From Planctomycetota bacterium (GTDB lineage: Bacteria > Planctomycetota > Phycisphaerae > SM23-33): a stretch of 64,000 nucleotides of DNA. The stretch lies in NCBI GenBank assembly GCA_009908915.1, contig JAAAOJ010000037.1, positions 20,629 through 84,628 of the forward strand, given 5' to 3'. The stretch's first letter is position 1; each line of letters begins with the position of its first letter. Position numbers and translations under genes: made by a program. The notes under the pieces are model-generated. The model was given only the letters and a program-made list of their open reading frames with translations, was not told where the DNA came from and searched no databases. Shown here in pieces: positions 46,215 to 55,215 of the stretch.

Positions 46215-47088
46215 ACGCATGATCGCCGCTGCCCGCCGGGCCGTCTTCTGTGTGGGCCTCGAACCCGAGACGGTCGTTCAGTCGCTTCGCGCGCAGCAGC
46301 AGGAGGGCGGCGCCTTCACCGACCGGGCAGGGCGGGCCGACCTGTACTACACCGTCTTCGGCGTCGAAGGCCTGCTTGCCCTCGATCAGCCGATCGACGG
46401 CGACGCCCTGGCGGCCTGGCTTGCGACAATCGACCCGGCGGCGCTCGACCTGGTCCACGCGGCAGCCCTCGCTCGCGTCTGGGCCGACCTGCCGGGGCGG
46501 GCGATGCCCGAGCCGATGCGGCGAGCTCTGCTCGATATCGTCGCACGTCACCGTAGCGACGACGGCGGCTTTGCCGGCCTGCCGGCCTGTCCCCAGGCCG
46601 GGCCGTACGGCTGCTTCCTCGCGCTGGGGGCGTTGCAGGACCTCGACGCCCCGGAGGCCATCCCGTACGGACTCGCCGACGCCCTCGACGTCCTCCGTCG
46701 CCGTGACGGCGGATTCCCCGCCGCCCCGGGCGGACCGGCCGTCTTGCCCACGACCGCCGCGGCGGTCGTGACCCTTGCCCAACTCGGCCAACCGGCACAG
46801 ACGGCCGACGCCGACTGGCTGGGCACACAGCGCGACGCGTCGGGCGGCTTTTGCGTCGGCGGGGCCGCCGATGCCCCGGACCTGCTCAGCACGGCCGTGG
46901 CGCTGATGGCGCTGCGTCAGATCGACCGGCCGCTGGCCGGGTCGGCGGCCGAGGCGTGCCGGCAGTTCGTCCTGTCCCTGCAGGGCGACGACGGCGGGTT
47001 CCATGCCGTGCCCGCCGGCTCGACGTCCGATTGCGAGTACACCTTCTACGGCCTGCTGGCCCTCGGATGCCTGGAGGCGACCGCATGA
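46201..47088 (+). CDS. Prenyltransferase/squalene-oxidase-repeat protein, terpenoid trio gene 2
   Basis: The 295-residue protein is an alpha/alpha-barrel repeat protein with five or so PFTB-type motifs ('QQQEGGAF', 'RSDDGGFAG', 'RRRDGGFPA', 'RDASGGFCVGG', 'QGDDGGFHAV'). Its fold resembles the beta subunit of protein prenyltransferases or one half of a class II terpene cyclase. The Cys and His that bind zinc in protein prenyltransferases are not apparent (the end reads 'DCEYTFYGLLALG'), and there is no DxDD motif. So it is not clearly either enzyme. GTG 46201 overlaps the preceding gene, and its end overlaps the next in an ATGA, implying tight coupling. It may be a partner subunit of the large cyclase-like protein. 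Confidence 0.8.
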   Translation: MTIRERMIAAARRAVFCVGLEPETVVQSLRAQQQEGGAFTDRAGRADLYYTVFGVEGLLALDQPIDGDALAAWLATIDPAALDLVHAAALARVWADLPGRAMPEPMRRALLDIVARHRSDDGGFAGLPACPQAGPYGCFLALGALQDLDAPEAIPYGLADALDVLRRRDGGFPAAPGGPAVLPTTAAAVVTLAQLGQPAQTADADWLGTQRDASGGFCVGGAADAPDLLSTAVALMALRQIDRPLAGSAAEACRQFVLSLQGDDGGFHAVPAGSTSDCEYTFYGLLALGCLEATA

Positions 47089-48989
47089 GTGATCTCACCC
47101 GGGACGCCTATGACGAGACGCTCGCCAACGCGACGCGCCACCTGCTGGGGCGGCGAGACGCGTCCGGCGTGTGGCGCGGCAAGCTCTCCAGCAGCGCCCT
47201 GTCGACCGCCACCGCACTGGGCGCCCTGGCCACCGTCGACGGCGAAGCCCACGACGATCTCATCCGCCGCGCCGCGGGCTGGCTGTGCGAGCACGCCAAC
47301 GCCGACGGCGGCTGGGGCGACACGCCCGAGAGCCCGACCAACCTTCTCACGACGCTGCTGGTTTGGGCGGCCCTGTCGCGGGCGTCGGGGGGGCGATCGA
47401 CAGCCGCTCGCCGCAACGCCGACCGCTGGCTGCGAGAGCACATCGACGCCGAGATGTTGACGCCGGCCGCCATCGCCAACGCCGTCGGCAAGGCCTACGG
47501 CCGCGACCAGACCTTCGCCGTGCCGATCCTGACGTTTCTGGCGATCCTGGATCCGCTCGGCGACGGCGACGAGCCGACGGCGAGCGAGTTCTGGCGGCTG
47601 GTTCCGCCGTTGCCGTTCGAGCTGGCCGCGCTGCCACATCGTCTGTTGCGGCTGCTGCGGGCGGGGGTGGTCAGCTACGCACTGCCGGCCTTGATTGCGG
47701 TCGGGCAGGTCCGCCACCACGCCCGGCCGACGTGGGCGCCCGGCCGGCGTGTACTGCGGTCGCTGCTTCGCGGGCCGACGCTCCGGAAGCTGCGGCGCAT
47801 CCAGCCGGCATCGGGCGGCTATCTGGAAGCAGCGCCGCTGACGAGTTTCGTCGCGGTGAGTCTCGCCGCCATGGGCCGAGGCGACGACCCGATCGTCCGC
47901 AACGCCGTCCGCTTCCTGCGGGACACCGCCCGCGACGACGGCAGCTGGTCGATCGACACCGACCTGGCCACCTGGGTCACCACGCTCAGCGTCAACGCCC
48001 TGGCCGGCCCGTCAGGGACGCCAGATGCCGCGGACATGCAGGCACCCGCCAATGGCATGCGCGGTGGAGCACCGGCTCCGCCGCGTCCAACACCTGCGGC
48101 TCTCAGCAGCGACGATGCGTCCCATATTCGTCGGTGGATCGAGCAGCAGCAGTTCCGGGCCGTCCACCCGTACACGCAGTCGGCCCCGGGCGGCTGGGCG
48201 TGGACCGACCGGCCCGGCGGCGTGCCGGACGCCGACGACACCGCCGGAGCCATCCGGGCCCTGCTGGCCCTGGGCGAGACGCCCGCGCGCGAGACGATCC
48301 GCGAGGGCGCAATCTGGCTGCTGGACCTGCAGAACCGCGATGGCGGCTGGCCCACCTTCTGCCGCGGCTGGAGGAAGCTTCCGTTTGACCAGTCCTGCCC
48401 GGACCTGACGGCCCACGCGATGTCGGCGGTGGCGCTGGCGACGGTCGGACAGGACGAGCCGACCCGTGCGCGCATCGACGCCGCGATCGAGCGAGGCCTG
48501 GCGTACCTGCACGCCGCCCAGCGGCCCGACGGGGCGTGGGTACCGCTGTGGTTTGGCAACCAGCGATCACAGACCAAGGTCAATCCGGTCTTCGGCACGG
48601 CGCGCGTCCTCAGCGGCCTGGCCGACCTGGCGGGCGGGATGAGCGGCGAGGCCAGCGTGATGGCCGCTGCGGGCCTGGGCTGGATGTTGAGCGTTCGAGA
48701 CGCAAACGGAGCCTGGGGTGGTGACGATGGTCTGCCACCGAGCATCGAGGAAACCGCCGCGGCGGTCGAGGCCCTCGGGGCGCTGCACGCGGCCGGCTTC
48801 TGTGACGAAGGGATTGGCGAGGAGGTCCGTCCGGCGGTGGCGTGGCTGGTTGACCAGACGCGTCGCGGCACGCGTTTCAAGCCGGCGCCGATCGGGCTGT
48901 ATTTCGCGAGACTCTGGTATCACGAGGCGCTCTATCCTGCGATCTTCACGGTCGCCGCCTTGCGGGCCGTCCGTCCGCTGATACCGTGA
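47085..48989 (+). CDS. Squalene-hopene-cyclase-like class II terpene cyclase, terpenoid trio gene 3
   Basis: The 634-residue protein has the size of bacterial squalene-hopene cyclases (about 630) and the protonation motif DADD at 382-385 in 'GVPDADDTAGAIRAL', almost the same position as in the Alicyclobacillus enzyme (about 374-377). QW-like repeats are visible: 'LQNRDGGWPTF', 'AQRPDGAWVPLWFG' and an N-terminal 'GVWRGKLSSSALSTATALGA'. It should start cyclisation of a polyene by protonation. Overall it is divergent, and a Pro/Ala-rich insert at residues 320-345 overlaps a dispersed palindrome. No squalene synthase genes (HpnC/D/E type) are nearby, so squalene is not assured as the substrate. 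Coupled to gene 2 by ATGA. Confidence 0.88.
   Translation: MSDLTRDAYDETLANATRHLLGRRDASGVWRGKLSSSALSTATALGALATVDGEAHDDLIRRAAGWLCEHANADGGWGDTPESPTNLLTTLLVWAALSRASGGRSTAARRNADRWLREHIDAEMLTPAAIANAVGKAYGRDQTFAVPILTFLAILDPLGDGDEPTASEFWRLVPPLPFELAALPHRLLRLLRAGVVSYALPALIAVGQVRHHARPTWAPGRRVLRSLLRGPTLRKLRRIQPASGGYLEAAPLTSFVAVSLAAMGRGDDPIVRNAVRFLRDTARDDGSWSIDTDLATWVTTLSVNALAGPSGTPDAADMQAPANGMRGGAPAPPRPTPAALSSDDASHIRRWIEQQQFRAVHPYTQSAPGGWAWTDRPGGVPDADDTAGAIRALLALGETPARETIREGAIWLLDLQNRDGGWPTFCRGWRKLPFDQSCPDLTAHAMSAVALATVGQDEPTRARIDAAIERGLAYLHAAQRPDGAWVPLWFGNQRSQTKVNPVFGTARVLSGLADLAGGMSGEASVMAAAGLGWMLSVRDANGAWGGDDGLPPSIEETAAAVEALGALHAAGFCDEGIGEEVRPAVAWLVDQTRRGTRFKPAPIGLYFARLWYHEALYPAIFTVAALRAVRPLIP
48061..48084. 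repeat. Dispersed palindrome lying inside the cyclase-like coding sequence
   Basis: GCGGTGGAGC and GCTCCGCCGC pair with one mismatch around ACCG. The surrounding codons give a Gly/Ala/Pro-rich linker (MRGGAPAPPRPTPAA), in frame. It is the only member of the family found inside a gene here. Confidence 0.75.
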
Positions 48990-49010
48990 CCCGGCTGCGC
49001 GCCCGTGATA

Positions 49011-49244
49011 TCAGATCGGCAGGGCGAAGCTGCACTTCAGTGAGAGGTACACGCCGGCCAGAATAAACACCGCCCCGGTCACACCGCGCGCGACGCGTTC
49101 GACCTTTCGCATGGCGTTGTAGGTCTTGGCGACGTGATGGGCGGCCAGCGCCGCCAGCAGTGCCGAGCCGACGCCGAAGACCGTCGCCGTCAGGGCGAAG
49201 GCAACCAGCAGAGCGGTGGCAAGCAGTCGAATGCGGTGCGGCAT
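49011..49244 (-). CDS. Small membrane protein resembling the C-terminus of ArsG-type transporters
   Basis: The 77-residue product has two hydrophobic segments ('LATALLVAFALTATVFGVG' and 'VTGAVFILAGVYLSLKCSF') joined by 'AKTYNAMRKVERVARG'. This matches the last third of CcdA/DsbD-like ArsG-family transporters, which are normally about 230 residues, so it is probably truncated or a minimal relative. GAGG precedes ATG 49244, which lies seven bases after the thioredoxin-like gene. It is the last gene of the ArsR operon. Function after loss of most helices is doubtful. Confidence 0.6.
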   Translation of the reverse strand: MPHRIRLLATALLVAFALTATVFGVGSALLAALAAHHVAKTYNAMRKVERVARGVTGAVFILAGVYLSLKCSFALPI

Positions 49245-49251
49245 GGCGGCC

Positions 49252-49491
49252 TCAGTGCTGCTCCAGCAGCGATTGAATGTCCTCCAGCGGCGGAACCTTG
49301 CCGACCGTCAGCACCTCGCCGTCGACGACGAGGGCGGGCGTGATCATCACGCCGTATTCCGCGAACTTGCTGACGTCGGTGACCTTCTCGATCTGGTAGT
49401 CCAGGCCGGCGATCTCCGCCGCCTGCGTCGTCAGGTCCATGAGCGTCTGGCACTTGGGGCAACCGGCCCCGAGAATCTTGATATCCTTCAT
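49252..49491 (-). CDS. Small thioredoxin-like redox protein (CPKC)
   Basis: The 79-residue protein begins 'MKDIKILGAGCPKCQTLMDL' and has the glutaredoxin/thioredoxin fold with an active-site CPKC at residues 11-14. It belongs to the 'redox-active disulfide protein 2' group of mini-thioredoxins. The cis-proline loop is 'GVMITPALVVDGEVL'. Such proteins regularly accompany DUF318 permeases and ArsR regulators, perhaps to keep thiols or a metal ligand reduced. It lies in the middle of the operon, 70 bases from the DGC protein. Confidence 0.93.
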   Translation of the reverse strand: MKDIKILGAGCPKCQTLMDLTTQAAEIAGLDYQIEKVTDVSKFAEYGVMITPALVVDGEVLTVGKVPPLEDIQSLLEQH

Positions 49492-49562
49492 CGATACGTC
49501 TCTTTCCTTCTGGGTCTGGTCCCCCGGCGTGTGTCACGGATCGACCGCCCCGGCGAATGTCT

Positions 49563-49943
49563 CTACTTGGCGGCGAGTGCTTCCTCGGCCTTGTCGACGA
49601 TGACCTGGACCTGTTCGTCGGTCACCGGCTCGCCGCCCTTGGCGATGCCGTAATCGGTGACCTTGATCTGACGGTAGTGGCTCACGCCGGCCCTCTCGAA
49701 GATTCTCTTTGCGCAGTCCAGGTCGCAGCCGTCGATGAGGACGTTCATGTCCGCGTCGCGAGCCGTCTGGATCATGCCCGGGATGCCGGCGCCCAGCCCG
49801 GCCAGGCAGAACATCGTCGCGCAGCCGCCGCCGGCGATCTTGCGGGCAGCACGGTCGGCAATCTCGGCGACGTTCGCCGCTCCGCTGCAGGCGTAGATCA
49901 GGATCATCTTCTCGCTGTCGCCGTTGCATCCGCATTCGGTCAT
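49563..49943 (-). CDS. Putative zinc-binding DGC-domain protein
   Basis: The 126-residue protein has an N-terminal 'TECGC' pair, 'ILIYACSGAANVAEIADRAA', 'GGGCATMFCLAGLGAGIPGM' and the motif that names the family, 'NVLIDGCDLDCAKRIFE', in which four or more cysteines could bind a metal. The frame starts at ATG 49943, preceded by AAGGAG. It lies between the thioredoxin-like gene and the DUF318 permease, the usual arrangement. Function is unknown; a metal-handling or thiol role is likely given the operon. Confidence 0.9.
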   Translation of the reverse strand: MTECGCNGDSEKMILIYACSGAANVAEIADRAARKIAGGGCATMFCLAGLGAGIPGMIQTARDADMNVLIDGCDLDCAKRIFERAGVSHYRQIKVTDYGIAKGGEPVTDEQVQVIVDKAEEALAAK

Positions 49944-49986
49944 CTGTGGTCTCCTTCGTGGTTTGCAGGTCTCGGCGTCGCCGTGA

Positions 49987-51324
49987 TCACGCGACGACGT
50001 TGCCGAATATCAGGCCGCTGATCGTAGCCATCACGACCACCAGAACAATATACACGAGTGTCTTCTTCGTGCCCATGACGCTACGGATGACCAGCATGTT
50101 CGGCAGCGACAGCGCCGGGCCCGCCAGCAGCAGTGCCAGGGCCGGTCCTTTGCCCATCCCCGCCTTCATCAGGCCCTGGAGGATCGGCACCTCCGTGAGC
50201 GTCGCGAAATACATGAACGCTCCGGCGACGGATGCGATGATGTTTGCCCGCAGGCCCTCGCCGCCGACGACGCTGGTCACCCAGTCCGGCGGAATCAGCC
50301 CGGGCCGACCCTCGCGACCGTCCATCGCGGGCGTGCCCAGCAGGAAGCCCGCCACCAGCACACCGGCCAGCAGCAGCGGGAGGATCTGCTTGGCAAAGCC
50401 CCAGGACTGGCCGACCCACTCGCCCAGTTCGCCCCGACTGAACCACCGCCAGAGCATTGCCGCCAGTACCACCGCCAGCGCGGCCACGACGGCCCATCGA
50501 TAGAGGTCGATCGGATTCGGCTCTTGCTCGACGCGGGCGATCTGGTTCGTCGGAAATCTCTGCAATTCGCCGGTGGCGTCCTCGCGGATGACCACCTGCT
50601 CGTCCGTCCGCTCGACCAGCGTGCCGCGGACCTCGCGATCGACGCGCAATCCGCCGGGACAGCATAGCAGGGCCGCCTTGGTACTGCCGGTGCTTGCCCA
50701 GTTGGCAACGACCAGGATCGCCACCATCACCGCAAAGAACGTCGCATGCTTCCACAACGGCCGATCGATCTGCGGTTCGGGCATCTCAGCCGCGGAGGCA
50801 GCCTTGGCCTGCTCCGCCTTGCGGAAAATCAGGTGCATCGCCAGGCCGATGACGACGCTGAAGACCACCGCGCCGATCGCGCGGGCGGCTCCCATCACCG
50901 GGCCGAGCACCGCCGCGGTGAGAATGATCGCCAGGACGTTGATCGCCGGGCCCGCATAGAGGAAGGCCGTCGCCGCTCCCAGCCCGGCGCCCATGCGATA
51001 GATGCCCGCGAACAACGGCAGGACGGTGCATGAGCAGACCGCCAGGACCGATCCACTGATGCTCGCCATGCCGTAGGCCAGCGGCTTGGAGGCATTGGGA
51101 CCGAGGTATTTCATCACCGACTGCTGCGAGATGAAGCTGGCGATGGCCCCGGCGATGAAGAATGCGGGGACGAGGCACAGCAGGACGTGCTCGCGCGCGT
51201 ACCAGCGCACCAGCCACAAGGCCTCGTCGATCGCGCGGTTGAACCGCTGCCAGTCGACCGGCAGGACGTAGCAGGCCAGAAAAACCGCCACGATCAACGC
51301 GAGTTTCTTGAGTTCAGTTTTCAT
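49987..51324 (-). CDS. DUF318/ArsP-type permease with an inserted soluble domain
   Basis: The 445-residue protein has about ten membrane segments in two repeats. The first repeat has 'SVLAVCSCTVLPLFAGIYRM', whose vicinal cysteines are the family signature, and the second has 'GAFMYFATLTEVPILQGLMK'. Between the halves (about residues 225-265) lies a charged, beta-rich stretch ('EVRGTLVERTDEQVVIREDA', 'GELQRFPTNQIARVEQ') resembling a small Sm/SH3-like module; it follows 'LLCCPGG'. Members export trivalent organoarsenicals or related metals. It is the second gene after arsR. ATG 51324 is the family start. Confidence 0.9.
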   Translation of the reverse strand: MKTELKKLALIVAVFLACYVLPVDWQRFNRAIDEALWLVRWYAREHVLLCLVPAFFIAGAIASFISQQSVMKYLGPNASKPLAYGMASISGSVLAVCSCTVLPLFAGIYRMGAGLGAATAFLYAGPAINVLAIILTAAVLGPVMGAARAIGAVVFSVVIGLAMHLIFRKAEQAKAASAAEMPEPQIDRPLWKHATFFAVMVAILVVANWASTGSTKAALLCCPGGLRVDREVRGTLVERTDEQVVIREDATGELQRFPTNQIARVEQEPNPIDLYRWAVVAALAVVLAAMLWRWFSRGELGEWVGQSWGFAKQILPLLLAGVLVAGFLLGTPAMDGREGRPGLIPPDWVTSVVGGEGLRANIIASVAGAFMYFATLTEVPILQGLMKAGMGKGPALALLLAGPALSLPNMLVIRSVMGTKKTLVYIVLVVVMATISGLIFGNVVA

Positions 51325-51403
51325 CGGAGAAACGAGTTCACAGGCCAGAGTCCACAGGGCGTAGTCGGGTGCTGCCGGACACCGCCAGCCTTCACGCGTC
51401 CGG

Positions 51404-51736
51404 TCATTGTGGCTCGGCGCCGATGGCCTTGGCGGCGTCGTTGATGCGTTGGCGGATGACGCGTTCGACGCACGTGACGGCGTTGAGAATGCAGGGCCGC
51501 TCGAGGGTGTAGATCATCCTCAGGCCCTGTTTTTCGCAGCTCAGCACGCCGGCTTGGACGAGCACGGCCAAGTGGTGCGAGACGTTCGTCCGCTCGGATC
51601 GAACCTCCTTGGCGATGTCGCAGACGCACATCGGCCCGTCGGCCAGCAGCTCGACAATGGCCAGCCGCACCGGCTGACCGACCGCCGCGAATACCTCCGC
51701 CTTCATGTCCATCAGTCTGTCATCGCGTCCGGTCAT
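51404..51736 (-). CDS. ArsR/SmtB-family repressor
   Basis: The 110-residue winged-helix protein has the metal-binding helix motif 'MCVCDIAKEV' (two cysteines in the alpha-3 ELCVC position), the recognition helix 'RTNVSHHLAVLVQAGVLSCE' and a C-terminal 'CILNAVTCVERVIRQR'. This is the arsenic/antimony-sensing type: metal binding releases DNA. I chose ATG 51736 by homology; an ATG at 51769 adds eleven residues. A clear operator lies just upstream (51778-51797) over the promoter, so it probably represses itself and the four genes downstream. Confidence 0.94.
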   Translation of the reverse strand: MTGRDDRLMDMKAEVFAAVGQPVRLAIVELLADGPMCVCDIAKEVRSERTNVSHHLAVLVQAGVLSCEKQGLRMIYTLERPCILNAVTCVERVIRQRINDAAKAIGAEPQ

Positions 51737-51777
51737 GTCCTGCTTTCGTCTGACGGCACCGCGTGGCACCCATATAA

Positions 51778-51797
51778 GACTATGTGATTATATAGTC
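51778..51797 (-). promoter_or_regulatory. ArsR operator
   Basis: GACTAT and ATAGTC are perfect 6-bp inverted arms around an 8-base centre (GTGATTAT on the plus strand). AT-rich ArsR operators of this size are typical. It overlaps the -10 hexamer of the arsR promoter, as expected for repression. Confidence 0.75.
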
Positions 51798-51815
51798 ACG
51801 CACTGACGAACACAA
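51787..51815 (-). promoter_or_regulatory. arsR promoter
   Basis: On the minus strand, TATAAT is at 51787-51792 and TTGTGT at 51810-51815, with 17 bases between. The -10 matches consensus; the -35 matches only its first three bases. It drives arsR and the permease operon. Confidence 0.65.
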
Positions 51816-52114
51816 GTGAAAAGTCGGCACAGCCGTGCGGTGCGGTCGGGGTGCCACCGCCATGGCCGTGCTTTCGTCGCGCTGCGGACGACACGGACTT
51901 CGGACCCTAATCCAACAACGACAGTTCACTGACTTCTGTGTCGCGGGCATCCGGCCGGCGAGTGGCGTGGCCTTCCAGGCCGCGTATGTCGGTAGTGTCG
52001 AGGGCAAGATGTCCTCGGCACGTGCGGGCTGGAAGCCCTCGGCACGAACTGTCGTTGTCGTACCAGTATCTGCCGTTATTGCTCTGAGAGCACGCCCGGC
52101 GACACGCCGACACC
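51798..52114. other. Gene-free spacer with a 13-bp inverted repeat pair
   Basis: ACAACGACAGTTC (51915-51927) has an exact inverted partner GAACTGTCGTTGT (52046-52058), 118 bases apart. Between them are GATGTCCTCGGCACG and GGAAGCCCTCGGCACG, two related blocks. I see no open frame or RNA. The CAACGACAG core also appears in the tandem array at 54111. Confidence 0.6.
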
Positions 52115-54004
<1,890 letters not shown>

Positions 54005-54110
54005 ATATGTTACCTCGGGGATGTGTCCCAAACCATGGTCACAGCCTAACGATATGAGGCCGCCGGGTCCACGCTCTGGCAAAGGCCAAAGGGCGCTGGC
54101 ACATTCAGCC

Positions 54111-54252
54111 ATGGTAGAGCAACGACAGCTTTCTCAATGTTGGAGCAACGGACAGCTGTTTTTACATGTTGGAGCAACGGACAGCTTTTTACATGTTGGA
54201 GCAACGATAGCTTTCAAAATGTTGGAGCAACGACAGCTTTCTGGACGGGCTG
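54111..54252. repeat. Five tandem 26-29 bp repeats ending in the MITE-like terminus
   Basis: Units start at 54111, 54137, 54166, 54193 and 54219, each with ATGTTGGAGCAACG (first unit ATGGTAGAGCAACG), then ACAGCTTT or ATAGCTTT and a variable end. The last unit runs into GGACGGGCTGCTA, which matches the end of the MITE-like element (see 61261 and 27658). The block is between gmhB and cstA. There are no spacers, so it is not CRISPR. Confidence 0.9.
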
Positions 54253-54834
54253 CTACTCACCGAGGATGATCCGTGCGGCGGCGGCGAGGTCTTGTGCAAC
54301 AGCGTCGGCCCGGCTGGCCGGGCGCGTCGCGGGGTCCTTGGGCGAATGGATGCGGACGGTACGGCACCCGGCCCGTCGGCCCGCTTCGACGTCGCGCTCG
54401 GAGTCGCCGACCATCCAACTGGTTGTCAGGTCGATGTCAAGGTCCGCGCCGGCCTCCAGCAGCATGCCCGGGTTGGGCTTGCGGAGGTCGCTGTCCTGGC
54501 GATAAGCCGGCAGGGGGGCGTCGGCGAGGTAGGGGCAGTAATAGATGCCGTCGACGGCGGTGCCGTTCTCGGCGAGCTGACGTCGCAGTTCTTCGTGAAT
54601 GCGTTCGAGTCTCGGCTCGTCGAGCAGGCCGCGTGCGATGCCTGACTGGTTCGTGACGATCACCACCAGCCAGCCGGCCTGGCGCAGGTCCGCGATGGCC
54701 CGGGCCGCCCCGCCCAGCAGGACCACGTCGGCGGCCTCGCGGAGGTAGCCGGGGTCGTCCAGCAGCGTGTCGTCGCGGTCAATGAATACCGCCTGCCGCC
54801 CGCCGCGCCTGGTTGTCGCCGTCTCGTTTGCCAT
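54253..54834 (-). CDS. gmhB: D-glycero-manno-heptose-1,7-bisphosphate 7-phosphatase-like HAD phosphatase
   Basis: The 193-residue protein has the HAD motifs of GmhB: 'AVFIDRDDTLLDDPGYL' (nucleophile and acid Asp), 'GWLVVIVTNQSGIARGLLDE' and 'DLRKPNPGMLLEAGADLDID' followed by 'WMVGDSERDVEAGRRAG'. It would remove the 7-phosphate of heptose bisphosphate on the way to ADP- or GDP-heptose. The zinc-ligand cysteines usual in the loop before KPxP are mostly absent (the loop reads YYCPYLADAPLPAYRQ), so zinc binding is doubtful. ATG 54834 is chosen by homology; the ribosome binding site is poor. Its stop lies at the start of a repeat block. Confidence 0.88.
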   Translation of the reverse strand: MANETATTRRGGRQAVFIDRDDTLLDDPGYLREAADVVLLGGAARAIADLRQAGWLVVIVTNQSGIARGLLDEPRLERIHEELRRQLAENGTAVDGIYYCPYLADAPLPAYRQDSDLRKPNPGMLLEAGADLDIDLTTSWMVGDSERDVEAGRRAGCRTVRIHSPKDPATRPASRADAVAQDLAAAARIILGE

Positions 54835-55215
54835 GGCGACAGGATACCAGACGTCGTATGCGTAGAGAAGGCGCTCGGGCTGGCAGATAACGGGAGACGC
54901 TTTGGCCGCATCGGCATGATCCCCATGCATTGACGCCGCCAGCGATTCCACAGGCTGGATCGCTCTTCCCTCGTGGCGGGCGGGCGGGCGAACGCCGGTG
55001 ACAGGCATTGCGGTGGGTTCTGGCCTCCAACCTCTCTCCCTCTGGGAGAGATGGCGAGTCTTCGAGCCAGAGAGGGCTTTTGCTGAACCTGCGTCGGGGC
55101 GACCTCAACGATTCGCCCGCAGGAGAAGGCCCCTCTTCACGGCCTTGCGGATGCATTCGGCAGGCCATCCGTAACATGCCGCGCGTCGGTTCTCGTGCCG
55201 CGTCTGCGGCGGCTG
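54835..55215. other. Gene-free spacer between gmhB and dgt-like gene
   Basis: I find no credible gene. A short hairpin, CTCTCCC-TCTG-GGAGAG, lies near 55031-55050, followed by a CGAGCCAGAGAGGGCTTTT stretch. These look like degraded intergenic repeat sequence. Confidence 0.5.

Noticed and set aside
54111..54252. CRISPR array
   Set aside because: Repeats are contiguous with only a few variable bases between them; there are no spacers of 25-40 bp and no cas genes.
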